Shown here in pieces: positions 1-8,982 of a stretch of 64,000 bases of DNA. Numbering within the stretch: position 1 is the stretch's first letter; every line of letters begins with the position of its first letter. The position numbers were made by a program, and so were the translations under genes. Source of the stretch: Niastella populi (lineage in GTDB: Bacteria; Bacteroidota; Bacteroidia; Chitinophagales; Chitinophagaceae); contig NZ_LWBP01000210.1 in the NCBI RefSeq assembly GCF_002078015.1, forward strand, positions 124,001-188,000. Direction: 5' to 3'. The notes beneath the pieces were generated by a model, which was given only the letters and a program-made list of their open reading frames with translations, had not been told where the DNA came from and did not search any database.

Positions 1-3000
1 TTCCTTTCACCTGTTTGCCTTCGGTTACCTGTTCTTCATGGAACAGCTCGAATATTTTATCGAGCATCTCCGGCGGCACTCCCTTGCCCTGGTCGCTTAC
101 CTCAATTTGTATGCGGTTGTGTTGCGCCGGTTGCGACACCTTTACCCTGATGGCCTTTCCTTCCGGCGTAAACTTAAAGGCATTTGCTACCAGGTTGTAG
201 ATCACTGTTTCTACTTTATCCAGGTCGAGCCAGGCCTCTATTTCCTTTGATTCACTCACCACCTGGAAATCGATCTGTTTCTCCCGCGCCAGCTCGAGGA
301 AATATTCGCCAATGCTTTTTACAAATGAAACTACTTCTACCCGCGAGGGATGTATGACCGCCTTACCGCTTTGCAGTTTGCGCAGGTCGAGCAACTGGTT
401 TACAAACCTTGCCATGCGGTTGGCGTTCTTTCGAACCACTTCTACATATTGCCGGCCCTGCGGGGTGAGGTTTTCCTGTTTTCCAATTTCCTCGATGGGG
501 TTCACTATTAACGTAAGCGGGGTGCGCAGTTCGTGCGATACATTGGTGAAGAAATTCAACTTCAGTTCAGCCAGCCGTTTTTCTACTGCAATGCGTTGCC
601 GCAGCCGTAACATGGTCACGGCTGCCCGCCGCACGATCTCGAAAATAATAATTGCCGCCAGCGTATATAACAGGTATGCCCACCATGTTTTCCACCAGGG
701 CGGCAAAATGGTGATCTGCATACTTTTAACAGGACCGTTACTATACAACTCCCCATTCGTGCATTTTACCTCAAATACATAATCACCGGGCGGCAGGTTG
801 GTGTACGTTGCGCGGCGCTCACTGCGGTTGTAATGCCAGCCGGTATCAAAACCCTGTAACCGGTAAGCGTACGATTGTTTGTCGCCCGAACGGTAATCGA
901 GCACCACATAATCGATGCTGATGATATTTTGGTTATGTTGTAAGGTAAGCTTTGAAGTATGGTTCACCGAAAACGGCAGAATGTTGCTCCGGCCCGCCGC
1001 CACATCGGTATTGTTTATTTGCAGATTGGTGAAGGCGATCGCTGCGCGGATCGGGTGCGCCACAATGGTTGTGGGATCGAAGGTGAGATATCCTTTCAGC
1101 GTTCCGAACACGAGGCTGCCATCGGCCCGGCGTATTCCTGCTGTTTCGGAAAATGCATAGGGCGGAACGCCGTCATATGAATTGTAATTGCGAAAAGTTT
1201 TTTGCTGCATGTCGAACCGGGCCAAACCGGTTTGCGTGGCTATCCATAAATGGCGCTTGTTGTCTTCTGCACAACTCAGCAGGTAATCGTTGGGCAAACC
1301 TTCCTGCGTGGTATATACCTGGAATGTCAACCCCTTCATAGGATCATCACCTATGGCCTGGTTCAACCCGCCGCCAGAGGTGGCCAGCCACATGGTATTG
1401 TGTGAATCGCGGTAAATATATTGGATATCGTTATTGCCGAGACTGTATTGATCGCCGGGGATCTTCTGGTACATGGCATACGTGAAATGACCGGCCTTAC
1501 CGGTATGTACAATTAGCAGTCCGTCGGTAGTGGCCACCCAGATATTGCCATGCCGGTCTTCCGCCATATTGCGGATCTTCCGGAAGATATTAGCCGGGTA
1601 GTCGCGTAAGGCGTTTTTGTCGTGCAGAAATGTAGTGCGTTCGCCTTCGTTCACCACCAGGCTCAGCCCTTCCTGGAAACTGCCTACCCAAATTCGTCCG
1701 GCTTTATCTTCCAGCAAGGCATAGATCTCATTGCTGGGTATGCTCGCAGGGTCATTTGCATTGGGCATGAAATGATGCAGCTGGTATTTCGTTTCTGCCT
1801 TATTAAGCGGTACCGCTTTGTACAACCCATGCGCTTTTGTGCCCAGCCAAACCGCGCCCTTGCTGTCCTGCATAATGGTATACACCAGTCCAAGGCCCTG
1901 TGAGGGCATACCTTCAAATTGTATATTTACCGGCTTGCCGTTTTCCAGCACATACAGCTTTGCCCCTTTAGCGCCGATCCATAACCGCTTTTTACGGTCT
2001 TCGCACAAACCGCGTACTTCATTTTCTGTTTGGAATGCGGCCGGGTTTTCGAGCAGGTGCTGGTCAAAAGCATTACGCTGAAAAGTAATTTTTTCAACAC
2101 CGCGGTCTTCGGTCCTGATCCACAGCAGTCCCGCCTCATCGTAATACCAGGTGCCTACATTGTTCGAAAACAATTGATCGGGTGCATTGGGTTCGTTGTA
2201 GAAATATTCCACCTTATCGGTAACCGGGTCATAATAACCAAAACCGCCGCCTTTCAAACTTATCCAAACCCGGTGCAGGATATCTTCCAGTACCGCATAA
2301 TGGCCTTTCGGGAAAATATACCGCGCATTACTTTTTTGCCGGTAAGCTTTCGCTTTACCGGTTGCAGGATCGAGCCTTATCACCCCTTCCTTTTGCGGTT
2401 CTATCCATAAATAACCCGAGCGGTCTTCATAAATGCTGAACAGGGCATTCGCAGGATCGCTGATCAGGGTTTTAGTTTTGAAGAACGGTGCATGTATAAA
2501 ATGCATGTCAATTAATTCGCCACCGGCCGTAGAGGCGTACATATGGCTGCGCTCCCTGTTGAGCTGTAACGCATGGATGGCCGAATTACTGATGGGCATT
2601 ACAGCATACATTGTATCGCCCAGGTATTGAAACAAGCCGCCGTTGCCCATGCCAAAATATAGAACAGCTCCGCTAAGCGATGGTTCCGCGCAGGTGTAGG
2701 CCTGGTTTTTAGGGAAGTGATCGGCAAATGCCGCATTTTTATAAACCCCCTTTGCGTCTTTCACCAAACACGTCAGGCCTTTTTCTGTGCCTATCCATAT
2801 GCGGCCGTCTTTATCTTCCTTAAAAAAATGTATTTGGTTCGATGGCAGCCTGAAATCCTTTGAAAGCCCTTCCTGGTAAGTGTAGTATCCCGATGAGTCG
2901 GCCTGCGGTGAGGTCACTGCCACCAGGCCTTCATTCAGCGTTTCAATCCATATTCTGCCATTGCCGGTGGAGAGGATGCGTTTGAATGTATATTTTCTTC

Positions 3001-3391
3001 GCGGCGGTAATTGTATAATGGCATTCAGCGGCAGCAGTTTTTCGGTGCGTTTGTTGAACCGGTATACCAGTCCGTCGTAACCTACTATCCATAACTGTTG
3101 AAAATTATCTTCAACGATCTGGTCGATGCGGGGGCTTTTCAGGTAGCTCTGATCACCGGGCGATGATTTGTAGGTGACAAAACGCTGGCCATCGAACCGG
3201 TTGATGCCGTTCCAGGTGCCGAACCACATAAATCCTTCGCTGTCCTTGAAAATGGTGGTGATGATATCGTGTGAAAGCCCGTCTTCTGTAGCGTAGTGCT
3301 CTATTTTACATTTTGGTTGAGCCGTGACGGTTACAACAGCTAGTACCTGTAAAAGCAACAGGCAGCAAAAATATCTGGCAGTCATGATCAT
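1..3391 (-). CDS. HTCS-like hybrid sensor histidine kinase, 3' end outside window
   Basis: A membrane sensor that would detect a periplasmic ligand, usually a glycan fragment, and signal to the cytoplasm. The reading frame is open from an ATG at 3391 to the window edge (about 1130 codons seen). A signal peptide is followed by the typical start IEHYATEDGLSHDIITTIFK, then many two-component-regulator propeller repeats (LWIGA, VWLGT, MWFGT motifs). A Y_Y_Y domain lies around 960-740, one transmembrane segment around 690-640, and a HisKA box SHELRTPLTLI with the phospho-acceptor His953 at 533-535. The start of the HATPase domain (DQGKG, about 78-64) is visible. The cut removes the rest of the ATPase and any receiver plus AraC output, so whether it is a full HTCS cannot be settled. 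In this phylum such genes usually sit beside polysaccharide-utilisation loci, which would lie to the left. Confidence 0.9.
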   Translation of the reverse strand, partial: MIMTARYFCCLLLLQVLAVVTVTAQPKCKIEHYATEDGLSHDIITTIFKDSEGFMWFGTWNGINRFDGQRFVTYKSSPGDQSYLKSPRIDQIVEDNFQQLWIVGYDGLVYRFNKRTEKLLPLNAIIQLPPRRKYTFKRILSTGNGRIWIETLNEGLVAVTSPQADSSGYYTYQEGLSKDFRLPSNQIHFFKEDKDGRIWIGTEKGLTCLVKDAKGVYKNAAFADHFPKNQAYTCAEPSLSGAVLYFGMGNGGLFQYLGDTMYAVMPISNSAIHALQLNRERSHMYASTAGGELIDMHFIHAPFFKTKTLISDPANALFSIYEDRSGYLWIEPQKEGVIRLDPATGKAKAYRQKSNARYIFPKGHYAVLEDILHRVWISLKGGGFGYYDPVTDKVEYFYNEPNAPDQLFSNNVGTWYYDEAGLLWIRTEDRGVEKITFQRNAFDQHLLENPAAFQTENEVRGLCEDRKKRLWIGAKGAKLYVLENGKPVNIQFEGMPSQGLGLVYTIMQDSKGAVWLGTKAHGLYKAVPLNKAETKYQLHHFMPNANDPASIPSNEIYALLEDKAGRIWVGSFQEGLSLVVNEGERTTFLHDKNALRDYPANIFRKIRNMAEDRHGNIWVATTDGLLIVHTGKAGHFTYAMYQKIPGDQYSLGNNDIQYIYRDSHNTMWLATSGGGLNQAIGDDPMKGLTFQVYTTQEGLPNDYLLSCAEDNKRHLWIATQTGLARFDMQQKTFRNYNSYDGVPPYAFSETAGIRRADGSLVFGTLKGYLTFDPTTIVAHPIRAAIAFTNLQINNTDVAAGRSNILPFSVNHTSKLTLQHNQNIISIDYVVLDYRSGDKQSYAYRLQGFDTGWHYNRSERRATYTNLPPGDYVFEVKCTNGELYSNGPVKSMQITILPPWWKTWWAYLLYTLAAIIIFEIVRRAAVTMLRLRQRIAVEKRLAELKLNFFTNVSHELRTPLTLIVNPIEEIGKQENLTPQGRQYVEVVRKNANRMARFVNQLLDLRKLQSGKAVIHPSRVEVVSFVKSIGEYFLELAREKQIDFQVVSESKEIEAWLDLDKVETVIYNLVANAFKFTPEGKAIRVKVSQPAQHNRIQIEVSDQGKGVPPEMLDKIFELFHEEQVTEGKQVKG

Positions 3392-3626
3392 AACACTAAA
3401 CAATCGTACAGGCAAGTCGCGTTTTTTCTCCTCCGTGAAAGTACCAATTTACTTGTACAATTTACATTTTTCCCACCTGCTTTATGGGCTTTTGGCGGTG
3501 CAGAAGCCGGAAAGGCTAATTGCAGGCGGCGCCAGGATAACCCCGGGGCTTTTTTATTGGGTTACTTTTTGGTAGATTCGGTATTGTTATTGGCAGATTT
3601 ATAGCAATTGCCAATGTATAGCTTTT

Positions 3627-5048
3627 ATGTTACTGACCATTACATCTACCCACCAGCCGGCTTCTGACCTGGGCTACCTGTTGCACAAGCATCCTGCCAA
3701 AGTGCAGGAATTTGAAATTTCCACCGGCGTAGCGCATGTTTTTTATCCTGAAGTTTCCGAACAAAGGTGCACCATTTGCCTGCTGCTCGATCTTGATCCC
3801 GTTGGCCTCGTTCGCAAAAGCAATGGGCCGCGCGGCAATGATTTTGCCCTCGAACAATACGTGAACGACCGGCCGTACGTGGCCAGTTCGTTTATGAGCG
3901 CCGCCATTGCAAAAGCATTTTCTTCCGCCATGAACGGGCGTTGTAAAGAAAAGCCCGAACTGGTTGCCGTGCCCATGCCGCTCGAAGTGGAAATTGCGGC
4001 CATTCCCGTGCGCGGCGGCGAAGCGGTAGTGAAGGAGTTGTTTGAACCGTTAGGATATGAGATCACATTGCAACGTCACCCCGTCGATACCGCTTTTCCC
4101 GAATGGGGCGAAAGCCGGTATTTTACACTGCGCCTGAAGCATACCGTAACGGTACAGCAGTTATTGTCGCACCTGTACATTCTGATACCGGTTTGTGATA
4201 ACGACAAACATTACTGGGTGGGGCAGAGTGAAGCGGAAAAGCTGTTGGAGAAAGGGCAGGACTGGCTGCCTGCGCATCCCGCCCGGGAATTCATTACCAT
4301 GCGCTATTTGAAAAATCAGCGAAGCCTGACCAGCCAGGTAATGGAAGTGTTGTTGAAAGATGAGGCAACGGTTATAGATGAGGAGGATGAAGAAAAGCCG
4401 GAACCTGAGCAAAAGAAACGGGTACACGACCTGCGCCTGCAAACCGTGCGCGATGAATTACTGAATGCAAACGCCAAAACCGTCGTTGACCTTGGTTGCG
4501 GCGAAGGAAAATTGCTGCGCCTGTTGCAGGCGGAAAAACAGTTTGAAAAGATCCTTGGCATGGATGTGAGCTACCGCGCACTCGAAATAGCAAAGGATAA
4601 ACTAAAGCTCGATAAACAACTCGTTACCCCAAAGCAGCGGATAGAACTGATACAGGGCTCGCTTACTTACCGCGACAAACGCATCGAGGGTTTCGATGCC
4701 GCCGCTTTGGTGGAGGTGATCGAGCATTTGGATGAACCGCGGCTGGCGGCATTGGAAAAGATCGTTTTCAAGTATGCAAAGCCCCTGGATGTGATCGTTA
4801 CCACGCCTAACGCGGAATACAATAAAAAGTTTGATACGTTACCGGCCGGGCAAATGCGGCATAGCGACCATCGCTTCGAGTGGACGAGAGCCGAATTCAG
4901 ACAATGGGGCGATCGCATTGCCGAACAATATAATTACGAAGTTGTATATAAACCGGTAGGGGAGGAAGATGCGGAGGCAGGCGCATTGACGCAAATGGCG
5001 GTTTTTACAATAAAGCAAAGAACAGTTGCACTGAACAGATTTTTATAG
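3627..5048 (+). CDS. hen1: 3'-terminal RNA ribose 2'-O-methyltransferase Hen1
   Basis: Bacterial Hen1 methylates the 2'-OH of the 3' terminal nucleotide at an RNA break before ligation, so that the repaired site resists re-cleavage. The 473-residue protein has the typical bacterial length and the conserved N-terminus (MLLTITSTHQPASDLGYLLHKHP). The N-terminal half contacts Pnkp; the C-terminal half is the methyltransferase with SAM motif VDLGCGEGKLL (Asp288) and the Hen1 metal site EVIEH (E363, E366, H367) followed by HSDHRFEW (H412, H415). An acidic/lysine-rich linker at about 250-270 separates the halves. The stop is one base before the pnkp ATG, so the two are surely co-transcribed. Confidence 0.96.
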   Translation: MLLTITSTHQPASDLGYLLHKHPAKVQEFEISTGVAHVFYPEVSEQRCTICLLLDLDPVGLVRKSNGPRGNDFALEQYVNDRPYVASSFMSAAIAKAFSSAMNGRCKEKPELVAVPMPLEVEIAAIPVRGGEAVVKELFEPLGYEITLQRHPVDTAFPEWGESRYFTLRLKHTVTVQQLLSHLYILIPVCDNDKHYWVGQSEAEKLLEKGQDWLPAHPAREFITMRYLKNQRSLTSQVMEVLLKDEATVIDEEDEEKPEPEQKKRVHDLRLQTVRDELLNANAKTVVDLGCGEGKLLRLLQAEKQFEKILGMDVSYRALEIAKDKLKLDKQLVTPKQRIELIQGSLTYRDKRIEGFDAAALVEVIEHLDEPRLAALEKIVFKYAKPLDVIVTTPNAEYNKKFDTLPAGQMRHSDHRFEWTRAEFRQWGDRIAEQYNYEVVYKPVGEEDAEAGALTQMAVFTIKQRTVALNRFL

Positions 5049-5049
5049 C

Positions 5050-7602
5050 ATGACGAACAGAAATATACACATTCCTGAATTATCATTGGTGGTGCTGATC
5101 GGGGCTTCCAGCTCGGGTAAATCAACCTTTGCACGGAAGTTCTTTAAAGCAACGGAGATCGTTTCTTCCGATCATTGCCGCGCCATGATCAGCGATGATG
5201 AGAACAGTCTCGAAGCATCGGCAGATGCATTCGATGTAGCGCGTTTTATTACCGCTAAAAGATTGAAGGCCGGGTTGCTAACGGTGATCGACGCCACCAA
5301 CGTACAGGAAGCCGGACGGAAAGACTGGGTACGGCTGGCAAGGGAATACCATGTGCTGCCAACGGCCATTGTGATCAATATGCCCGAGAAATTGTGCAGC
5401 GCCCGCAATGTCCTGCGCACAGACCGCGATATGGGCAAACACGTAATTCCACAACAGATCAGCCAGCTCAGAAGAAGCCTGCGGCATTTAAAACTGGAAG
5501 GGTTTAGAAATATCATTGAGTTCCGTACTCCTGAAGAGGTGGATGCCATCGAAAACATTATCCGTGATCCGCTGTATAATAATAAAAAACAGGAGCGCGG
5601 TCCGTTCGATATCATTGGCGATGTGCATGGTTGTTATGATGAGCTGGTGTTATTGATAAATAAACTGGGTTATGAACTTGCAGACGGCCTGTATAAACAC
5701 CCGGCCGGCCGTAAGCTGGTATTTGTGGGCGACCTGGTTGACCGCGGCCCCAAAACGCCGGAGGTATTGCGCCTGGTGATGAACCATGTGAATGCAGGGC
5801 TTGCTTTTTGTGTGCCCGGTAACCATGATTATAAATTAATGAAATGGCTGAATGGGCGAGATGTGACCATTGCGCATGGTTTGCAGGAATCTATTGACCA
5901 GTTGAATAAGGAAACGCCTGCATTCAGGAACGATGTAAAGAAATTCATCGACGGGTTGATCAGCCATTATGTATTCGATGGCGGTAACCTGGTGGTGGCC
6001 CATGCCGGTTTGCGGGAAGAAATGCATGGCCGCGGTTCCGGCGCCGTGCGCGAGTTTTGTATGTATGGCGAAACCACCGGTGAAATTGATGAATTCGGAT
6101 TACCGGTCAGGTATAACTGGGCCGCAGAGTATAAAGGCAAAGCCATGGTGGTATACGGACATACGCCCGTACCCGAACCGCAATGGTTGAACCGCACCAT
6201 CGATATAGATACCGGTTGCGTTTTTGGCGGAAAACTGACGGCTTTGCGTTACCCGGAGAAGGAATTGATGTCGGTTCCGGCTGCGCGTGAATACGCCGTT
6301 TCAAAAAGGCCGTTGCATAAAAAAACCGGTAACCTGCTTTCGTTGCAACAACTGCACGATGATGTGCTTGACCTGGAGGATGTAGCCGGTAAACATATTA
6401 TATCCACCACTTACGGCCATAACATTACCATACGTGAAGATAATGCAATTGCTGCGCTGGAGGTGATGAGCCGGTTTGCCATCAACCCCAAATGGCTGAT
6501 CTACCTGCCGCCAACGATGAGTCCGTCGGAAACCAGTAAACTCGATGGTTACCTGGAATATCCTGCGGAAGCATTTGATCACTATAAGAATGTTGGGGTT
6601 GAGAAGGTGATCTGTGAAGAAAAACATATGGGCTCGCGGGCCATTGTAATTGTTGGCCGCGATGAAGAAGCCATTCATAAAACATTTGGAATAGCCAACG
6701 AAGGCATTGGCATTGTATATACCCGTACCGGCAGGAATTATTTTAATGATAAGAAAGTAGAACAGGATTTCCTGTTGCTGGTGAATGATGCATTGGAGAA
6801 ATCAGGTTTTTACGACCGCTTTCAAACCAGTTGGGTTTGTATGGATACCGAGTTGATGCCCTGGAGCGCCAAAGCGCAAAGCCTGCTCGAAACGCAATAC
6901 GGTTCGGTAGGCGCTGCTGCAACGCAAGGTTTGAACAGTGCGGTAGAAGCGTTGGTAAAAGCGGCGGCTACGAATGAAGCGGCCTTGCCATTGCTGGAAA
7001 AATACCAGGTGAAGAAAGCACAGGCCACTCAGTTCATCGATGCCTACCGCCGCTATTGCTGGCCGGTGCATGCGCTCACCGATTACAAGCTGGCGCCATT
7101 TCATATTCTGGCCACCGAAGGTAAAACCTGGGTCGATCAAAGTCATGAATGGCATATGGAAAACATACAACAGATCTGTGAGGCCGATTCAGCGGTGATG
7201 CTGGCAACGCCCTACCGGATCGTTGACCTGAACGATGAGAACAGTATACAGGAGGCTACCGAATGGTGGCTGTCATTGACCGCCAAAGGCGGCGAGGGCA
7301 TGGTGGTAAAACCATTTCAGTATATACATACCAATAACAAAGGCCTGGTGCAGCCGGCCATCAAGATCCGCGGGCAGGAATACCTGCGTATCATTTATGG
7401 ACCGGAATATACAACGCCATCGAACCTTAACCGGTTAAAACAAAGAGGGCTGAATGCGAAGCGATCGCTGGCCATTCGTGAATTTGCATTGGGGGTGGAA
7501 GCGTTGGAGCGGTTCATTAAAAAGGAGCCGTTGCGCCGCGTGCATGAATGTGTATTTGGCGTACTGGCGCTGGAGAGCGAACCGGTTGACCCGCGATTGT
7601 AG
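5050..7602 (+). CDS. pnkp: Polynucleotide kinase-phosphatase Pnkp, RNA repair enzyme
   Basis: A three-domain end-healing and ligase-like enzyme of 850 residues, the usual family size. The kinase domain has P-loop GASSSGKST (K24) for 5'-OH phosphorylation. The middle metallophosphoesterase domain has DVHG (D191, H193), GDLVDRG (D228), GNHD (N258-D260) and AHAGL, and removes 2',3'-cyclic phosphate. The C-terminal domain is a nucleotidyltransferase with motif I KHMGSR (nucleophile K525) and motif IV EGMVVKPF (E749). From the studied family, this domain adenylates but needs Hen1 to complete ligation. The pair is known to mend tRNAs cut by ribotoxins in vitro; the natural attacker is not known. 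All catalytic motifs are intact. Confidence 0.97.
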   Translation: MTNRNIHIPELSLVVLIGASSSGKSTFARKFFKATEIVSSDHCRAMISDDENSLEASADAFDVARFITAKRLKAGLLTVIDATNVQEAGRKDWVRLAREYHVLPTAIVINMPEKLCSARNVLRTDRDMGKHVIPQQISQLRRSLRHLKLEGFRNIIEFRTPEEVDAIENIIRDPLYNNKKQERGPFDIIGDVHGCYDELVLLINKLGYELADGLYKHPAGRKLVFVGDLVDRGPKTPEVLRLVMNHVNAGLAFCVPGNHDYKLMKWLNGRDVTIAHGLQESIDQLNKETPAFRNDVKKFIDGLISHYVFDGGNLVVAHAGLREEMHGRGSGAVREFCMYGETTGEIDEFGLPVRYNWAAEYKGKAMVVYGHTPVPEPQWLNRTIDIDTGCVFGGKLTALRYPEKELMSVPAAREYAVSKRPLHKKTGNLLSLQQLHDDVLDLEDVAGKHIISTTYGHNITIREDNAIAALEVMSRFAINPKWLIYLPPTMSPSETSKLDGYLEYPAEAFDHYKNVGVEKVICEEKHMGSRAIVIVGRDEEAIHKTFGIANEGIGIVYTRTGRNYFNDKKVEQDFLLLVNDALEKSGFYDRFQTSWVCMDTELMPWSAKAQSLLETQYGSVGAAATQGLNSAVEALVKAAATNEAALPLLEKYQVKKAQATQFIDAYRRYCWPVHALTDYKLAPFHILATEGKTWVDQSHEWHMENIQQICEADSAVMLATPYRIVDLNDENSIQEATEWWLSLTAKGGEGMVVKPFQYIHTNNKGLVQPAIKIRGQEYLRIIYGPEYTTPSNLNRLKQRGLNAKRSLAIREFALGVEALERFIKKEPLRRVHECVFGVLALESEPVDPRL

Positions 7603-7605
7603 TAA

Positions 7606-7634
7606 GTGTGCCACTCCTCCGGGGTGTGGTACAC
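7606..7634 (+). terminator. Hairpin after pnkp, probable terminator
   Basis: Three bases after the pnkp stop, GTGTGCCAC (7606-7614) can pair with GTGGTACAC (7626-7634), nine pairs with one G-U, around a TCC-rich/GGGG interior. TTTTCCC follows. The same GTGCCAC/GTGGTACAC ends recur at 38540-38583. Confidence 0.5.
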
Positions 7635-7678
7635 GTTTTCCCTATTTAGCTTACTTTACATACCGATAATACACCTAT

Positions 7679-8662
7679 ATGAAATATTTGCATCCGGCGG
7701 TAAAACAAGGAAAAAAGTATTTGAACCCAGTTCCCACCAGTGTGGGCACCGGATCATTATGGGGCGTATTATGGAAGTATATGACCAATAAGGCGGAAAC
7801 AACACCTAAACGAAAACTGGGTCCGTTTACGACAGATGCGACAATATACGCGCAGCCGCCTGTTTCCGGATTGCGCATTACCTGGGTAGGGCATTCAAGC
7901 CTGTTGATAGAAGTGGATGGATTGCGATTACTGACCGATCCGGTTTGGAGCAGCCGCGCCTCCTTTTCAGCTTTTATCGGTCCGAAGCGTTTTTTCCCGG
8001 CGCCGTTGGATCTCAATAAACTGCCGCCGCTGGATGCGATCATCATTTCACACGATCATTACGATCACCTCGATAAACATGTAATACCGCATTTTGCTTC
8101 TTCCAATGTACCTTTCTATTGTTCAATAGGTGTGGGGCAATACCTGCAGGCCTGGGGCATACAAAAGGAAAGGATCACGGAAATGAACTGGATGGATAAG
8201 GCCACGATCAGGAATAGCTGTACGATAACAGCCTTGCCTGCCCGCCATTTTTCGGGCCGCAGTTTAACCAACCGGTTTGAAACCCTGTGGTCGTCATTTG
8301 CCATAAGAACGGCTGCGCATAACATCTACTATGGAGCCGACTCCGGTTGGTATGAAGGGTTTACCGAAATTGGCGAAGCGTTCGGTCCGTTCGATGTCAC
8401 CATGTTGGAAGTGGGCGCTTATAACCGGGACTGGGCCGATATACATATGGGTCCGGATAATGCGGTAATGGCGCATCAGGCATTGAAAGGAATACTGATG
8501 ATGCCCATCCACTGGGGCACTTTCAACCTGGCCTTGCATCCCTGGAATGAACCGGTGCAAAGATTGCTGGAGCTGTCATTGGCAAAGGGCATTCCCTTAT
8601 TTCTTCCCCAACCCGGCGTACCGACGGAAGTAGCCAAATATAGTTCGCAGTGGTGGGAATAA
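7679..8662 (+). CDS. MBL-fold metal-dependent hydrolase, NAPE-PLD/UlaG-like
   Basis: A 327-residue zinc-type hydrolase of the metallo-beta-lactamase fold. The metal motif SHDHYDHLD (HxHxDH) is complete, followed by the third His in LPARHFSGR, the Asp of YYGADSGW and a late His in PIHWGTF. The start at 7679 is preferred over the ATG at 7781 because the N-terminal YLNPVPT segment resembles a conserved element ahead of the fold in this subfamily. No signal peptide is seen. Relatives include N-acyl-phosphatidylethanolamine phospholipase D-like enzymes and lactonases; the substrate cannot be inferred. It follows pnkp after 76 bases with a hairpin between, so it is probably its own unit. Confidence 0.85.
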   Translation: MKYLHPAVKQGKKYLNPVPTSVGTGSLWGVLWKYMTNKAETTPKRKLGPFTTDATIYAQPPVSGLRITWVGHSSLLIEVDGLRLLTDPVWSSRASFSAFIGPKRFFPAPLDLNKLPPLDAIIISHDHYDHLDKHVIPHFASSNVPFYCSIGVGQYLQAWGIQKERITEMNWMDKATIRNSCTITALPARHFSGRSLTNRFETLWSSFAIRTAAHNIYYGADSGWYEGFTEIGEAFGPFDVTMLEVGAYNRDWADIHMGPDNAVMAHQALKGILMMPIHWGTFNLALHPWNEPVQRLLELSLAKGIPLFLPQPGVPTEVAKYSSQWWE

Positions 8663-8693
8663 TATTTATCCTATCTCAGTAACAGAAAACTTT

Positions 8694-8720
8694 GAACTGT
8701 TGCAAAAAGTGCAACAGTTC
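8694..8720. repeat. Perfect 11-bp inverted repeat
   Basis: GAACTGTTGCA and TGCAACAGTTC flank AAAAG. The hairpin begins 32 bases after the MBL gene stop and has no T-tract, so it may be a 3'-end stabiliser or part of a repeat element rather than a plain terminator. Confidence 0.6.
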
Positions 8721-8727
8721 AGGTAAA

Positions 8728-8754
8728 AGTAAATCCGGAATTTCCGGATTTACT
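8728..8754. repeat. Perfect 13-bp inverted repeat with 1-base centre
   Basis: AGTAAATCCGGAA, one T, then TTCCGGATTTACT. It is nearly a continuous palindrome, which fits either a stable RNA hairpin with a tiny loop or a dimeric protein-binding site. It sits eight bases after the first dyad. Confidence 0.6.
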
Positions 8755-8841
8755 GACATAACGGCGGCAACTGTTTACCCAAATGAAATGGTTCGAATAG
8801 AATGTCATGGCTGTTGTAAAATTGTACAACTAAATTGAGTA

Positions 8842-8858
8842 GTTGCAGAAAATGCAAC
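8842..8858. repeat. Short inverted repeat related to the 8694 dyad
   Basis: GTTGCA, GAAAA, TGCAAC: six-base arms. Core arms and A-rich loop match those of the 8694-8720 dyad, suggesting a common origin. Confidence 0.45.
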
Positions 8859-8982
8859 AACTGAAGATGGCCTCTATGCAAAAACACAATCAACCTCTGG
8901 TATAAAAGGATCACCACATCTCCTGAACATTCTTTAAATTCAGGAGCTGTAAAGCTATTCACATAGATTAAAAATTATTGCT

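Larger units (their letters stand above)
8663..8982. other. Gene-free spacer with three inverted repeats
   Basis: 320 bases without a supported gene. It holds three dyads (entered separately) between the MBL gene and a serine hydrolase. Two of the dyads share the core GTTGCA/TGCAAC, so they may be copies of one element. The promoter for the serine hydrolase should lie in the last 100 bases but I could not place it securely. Confidence 0.6.
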
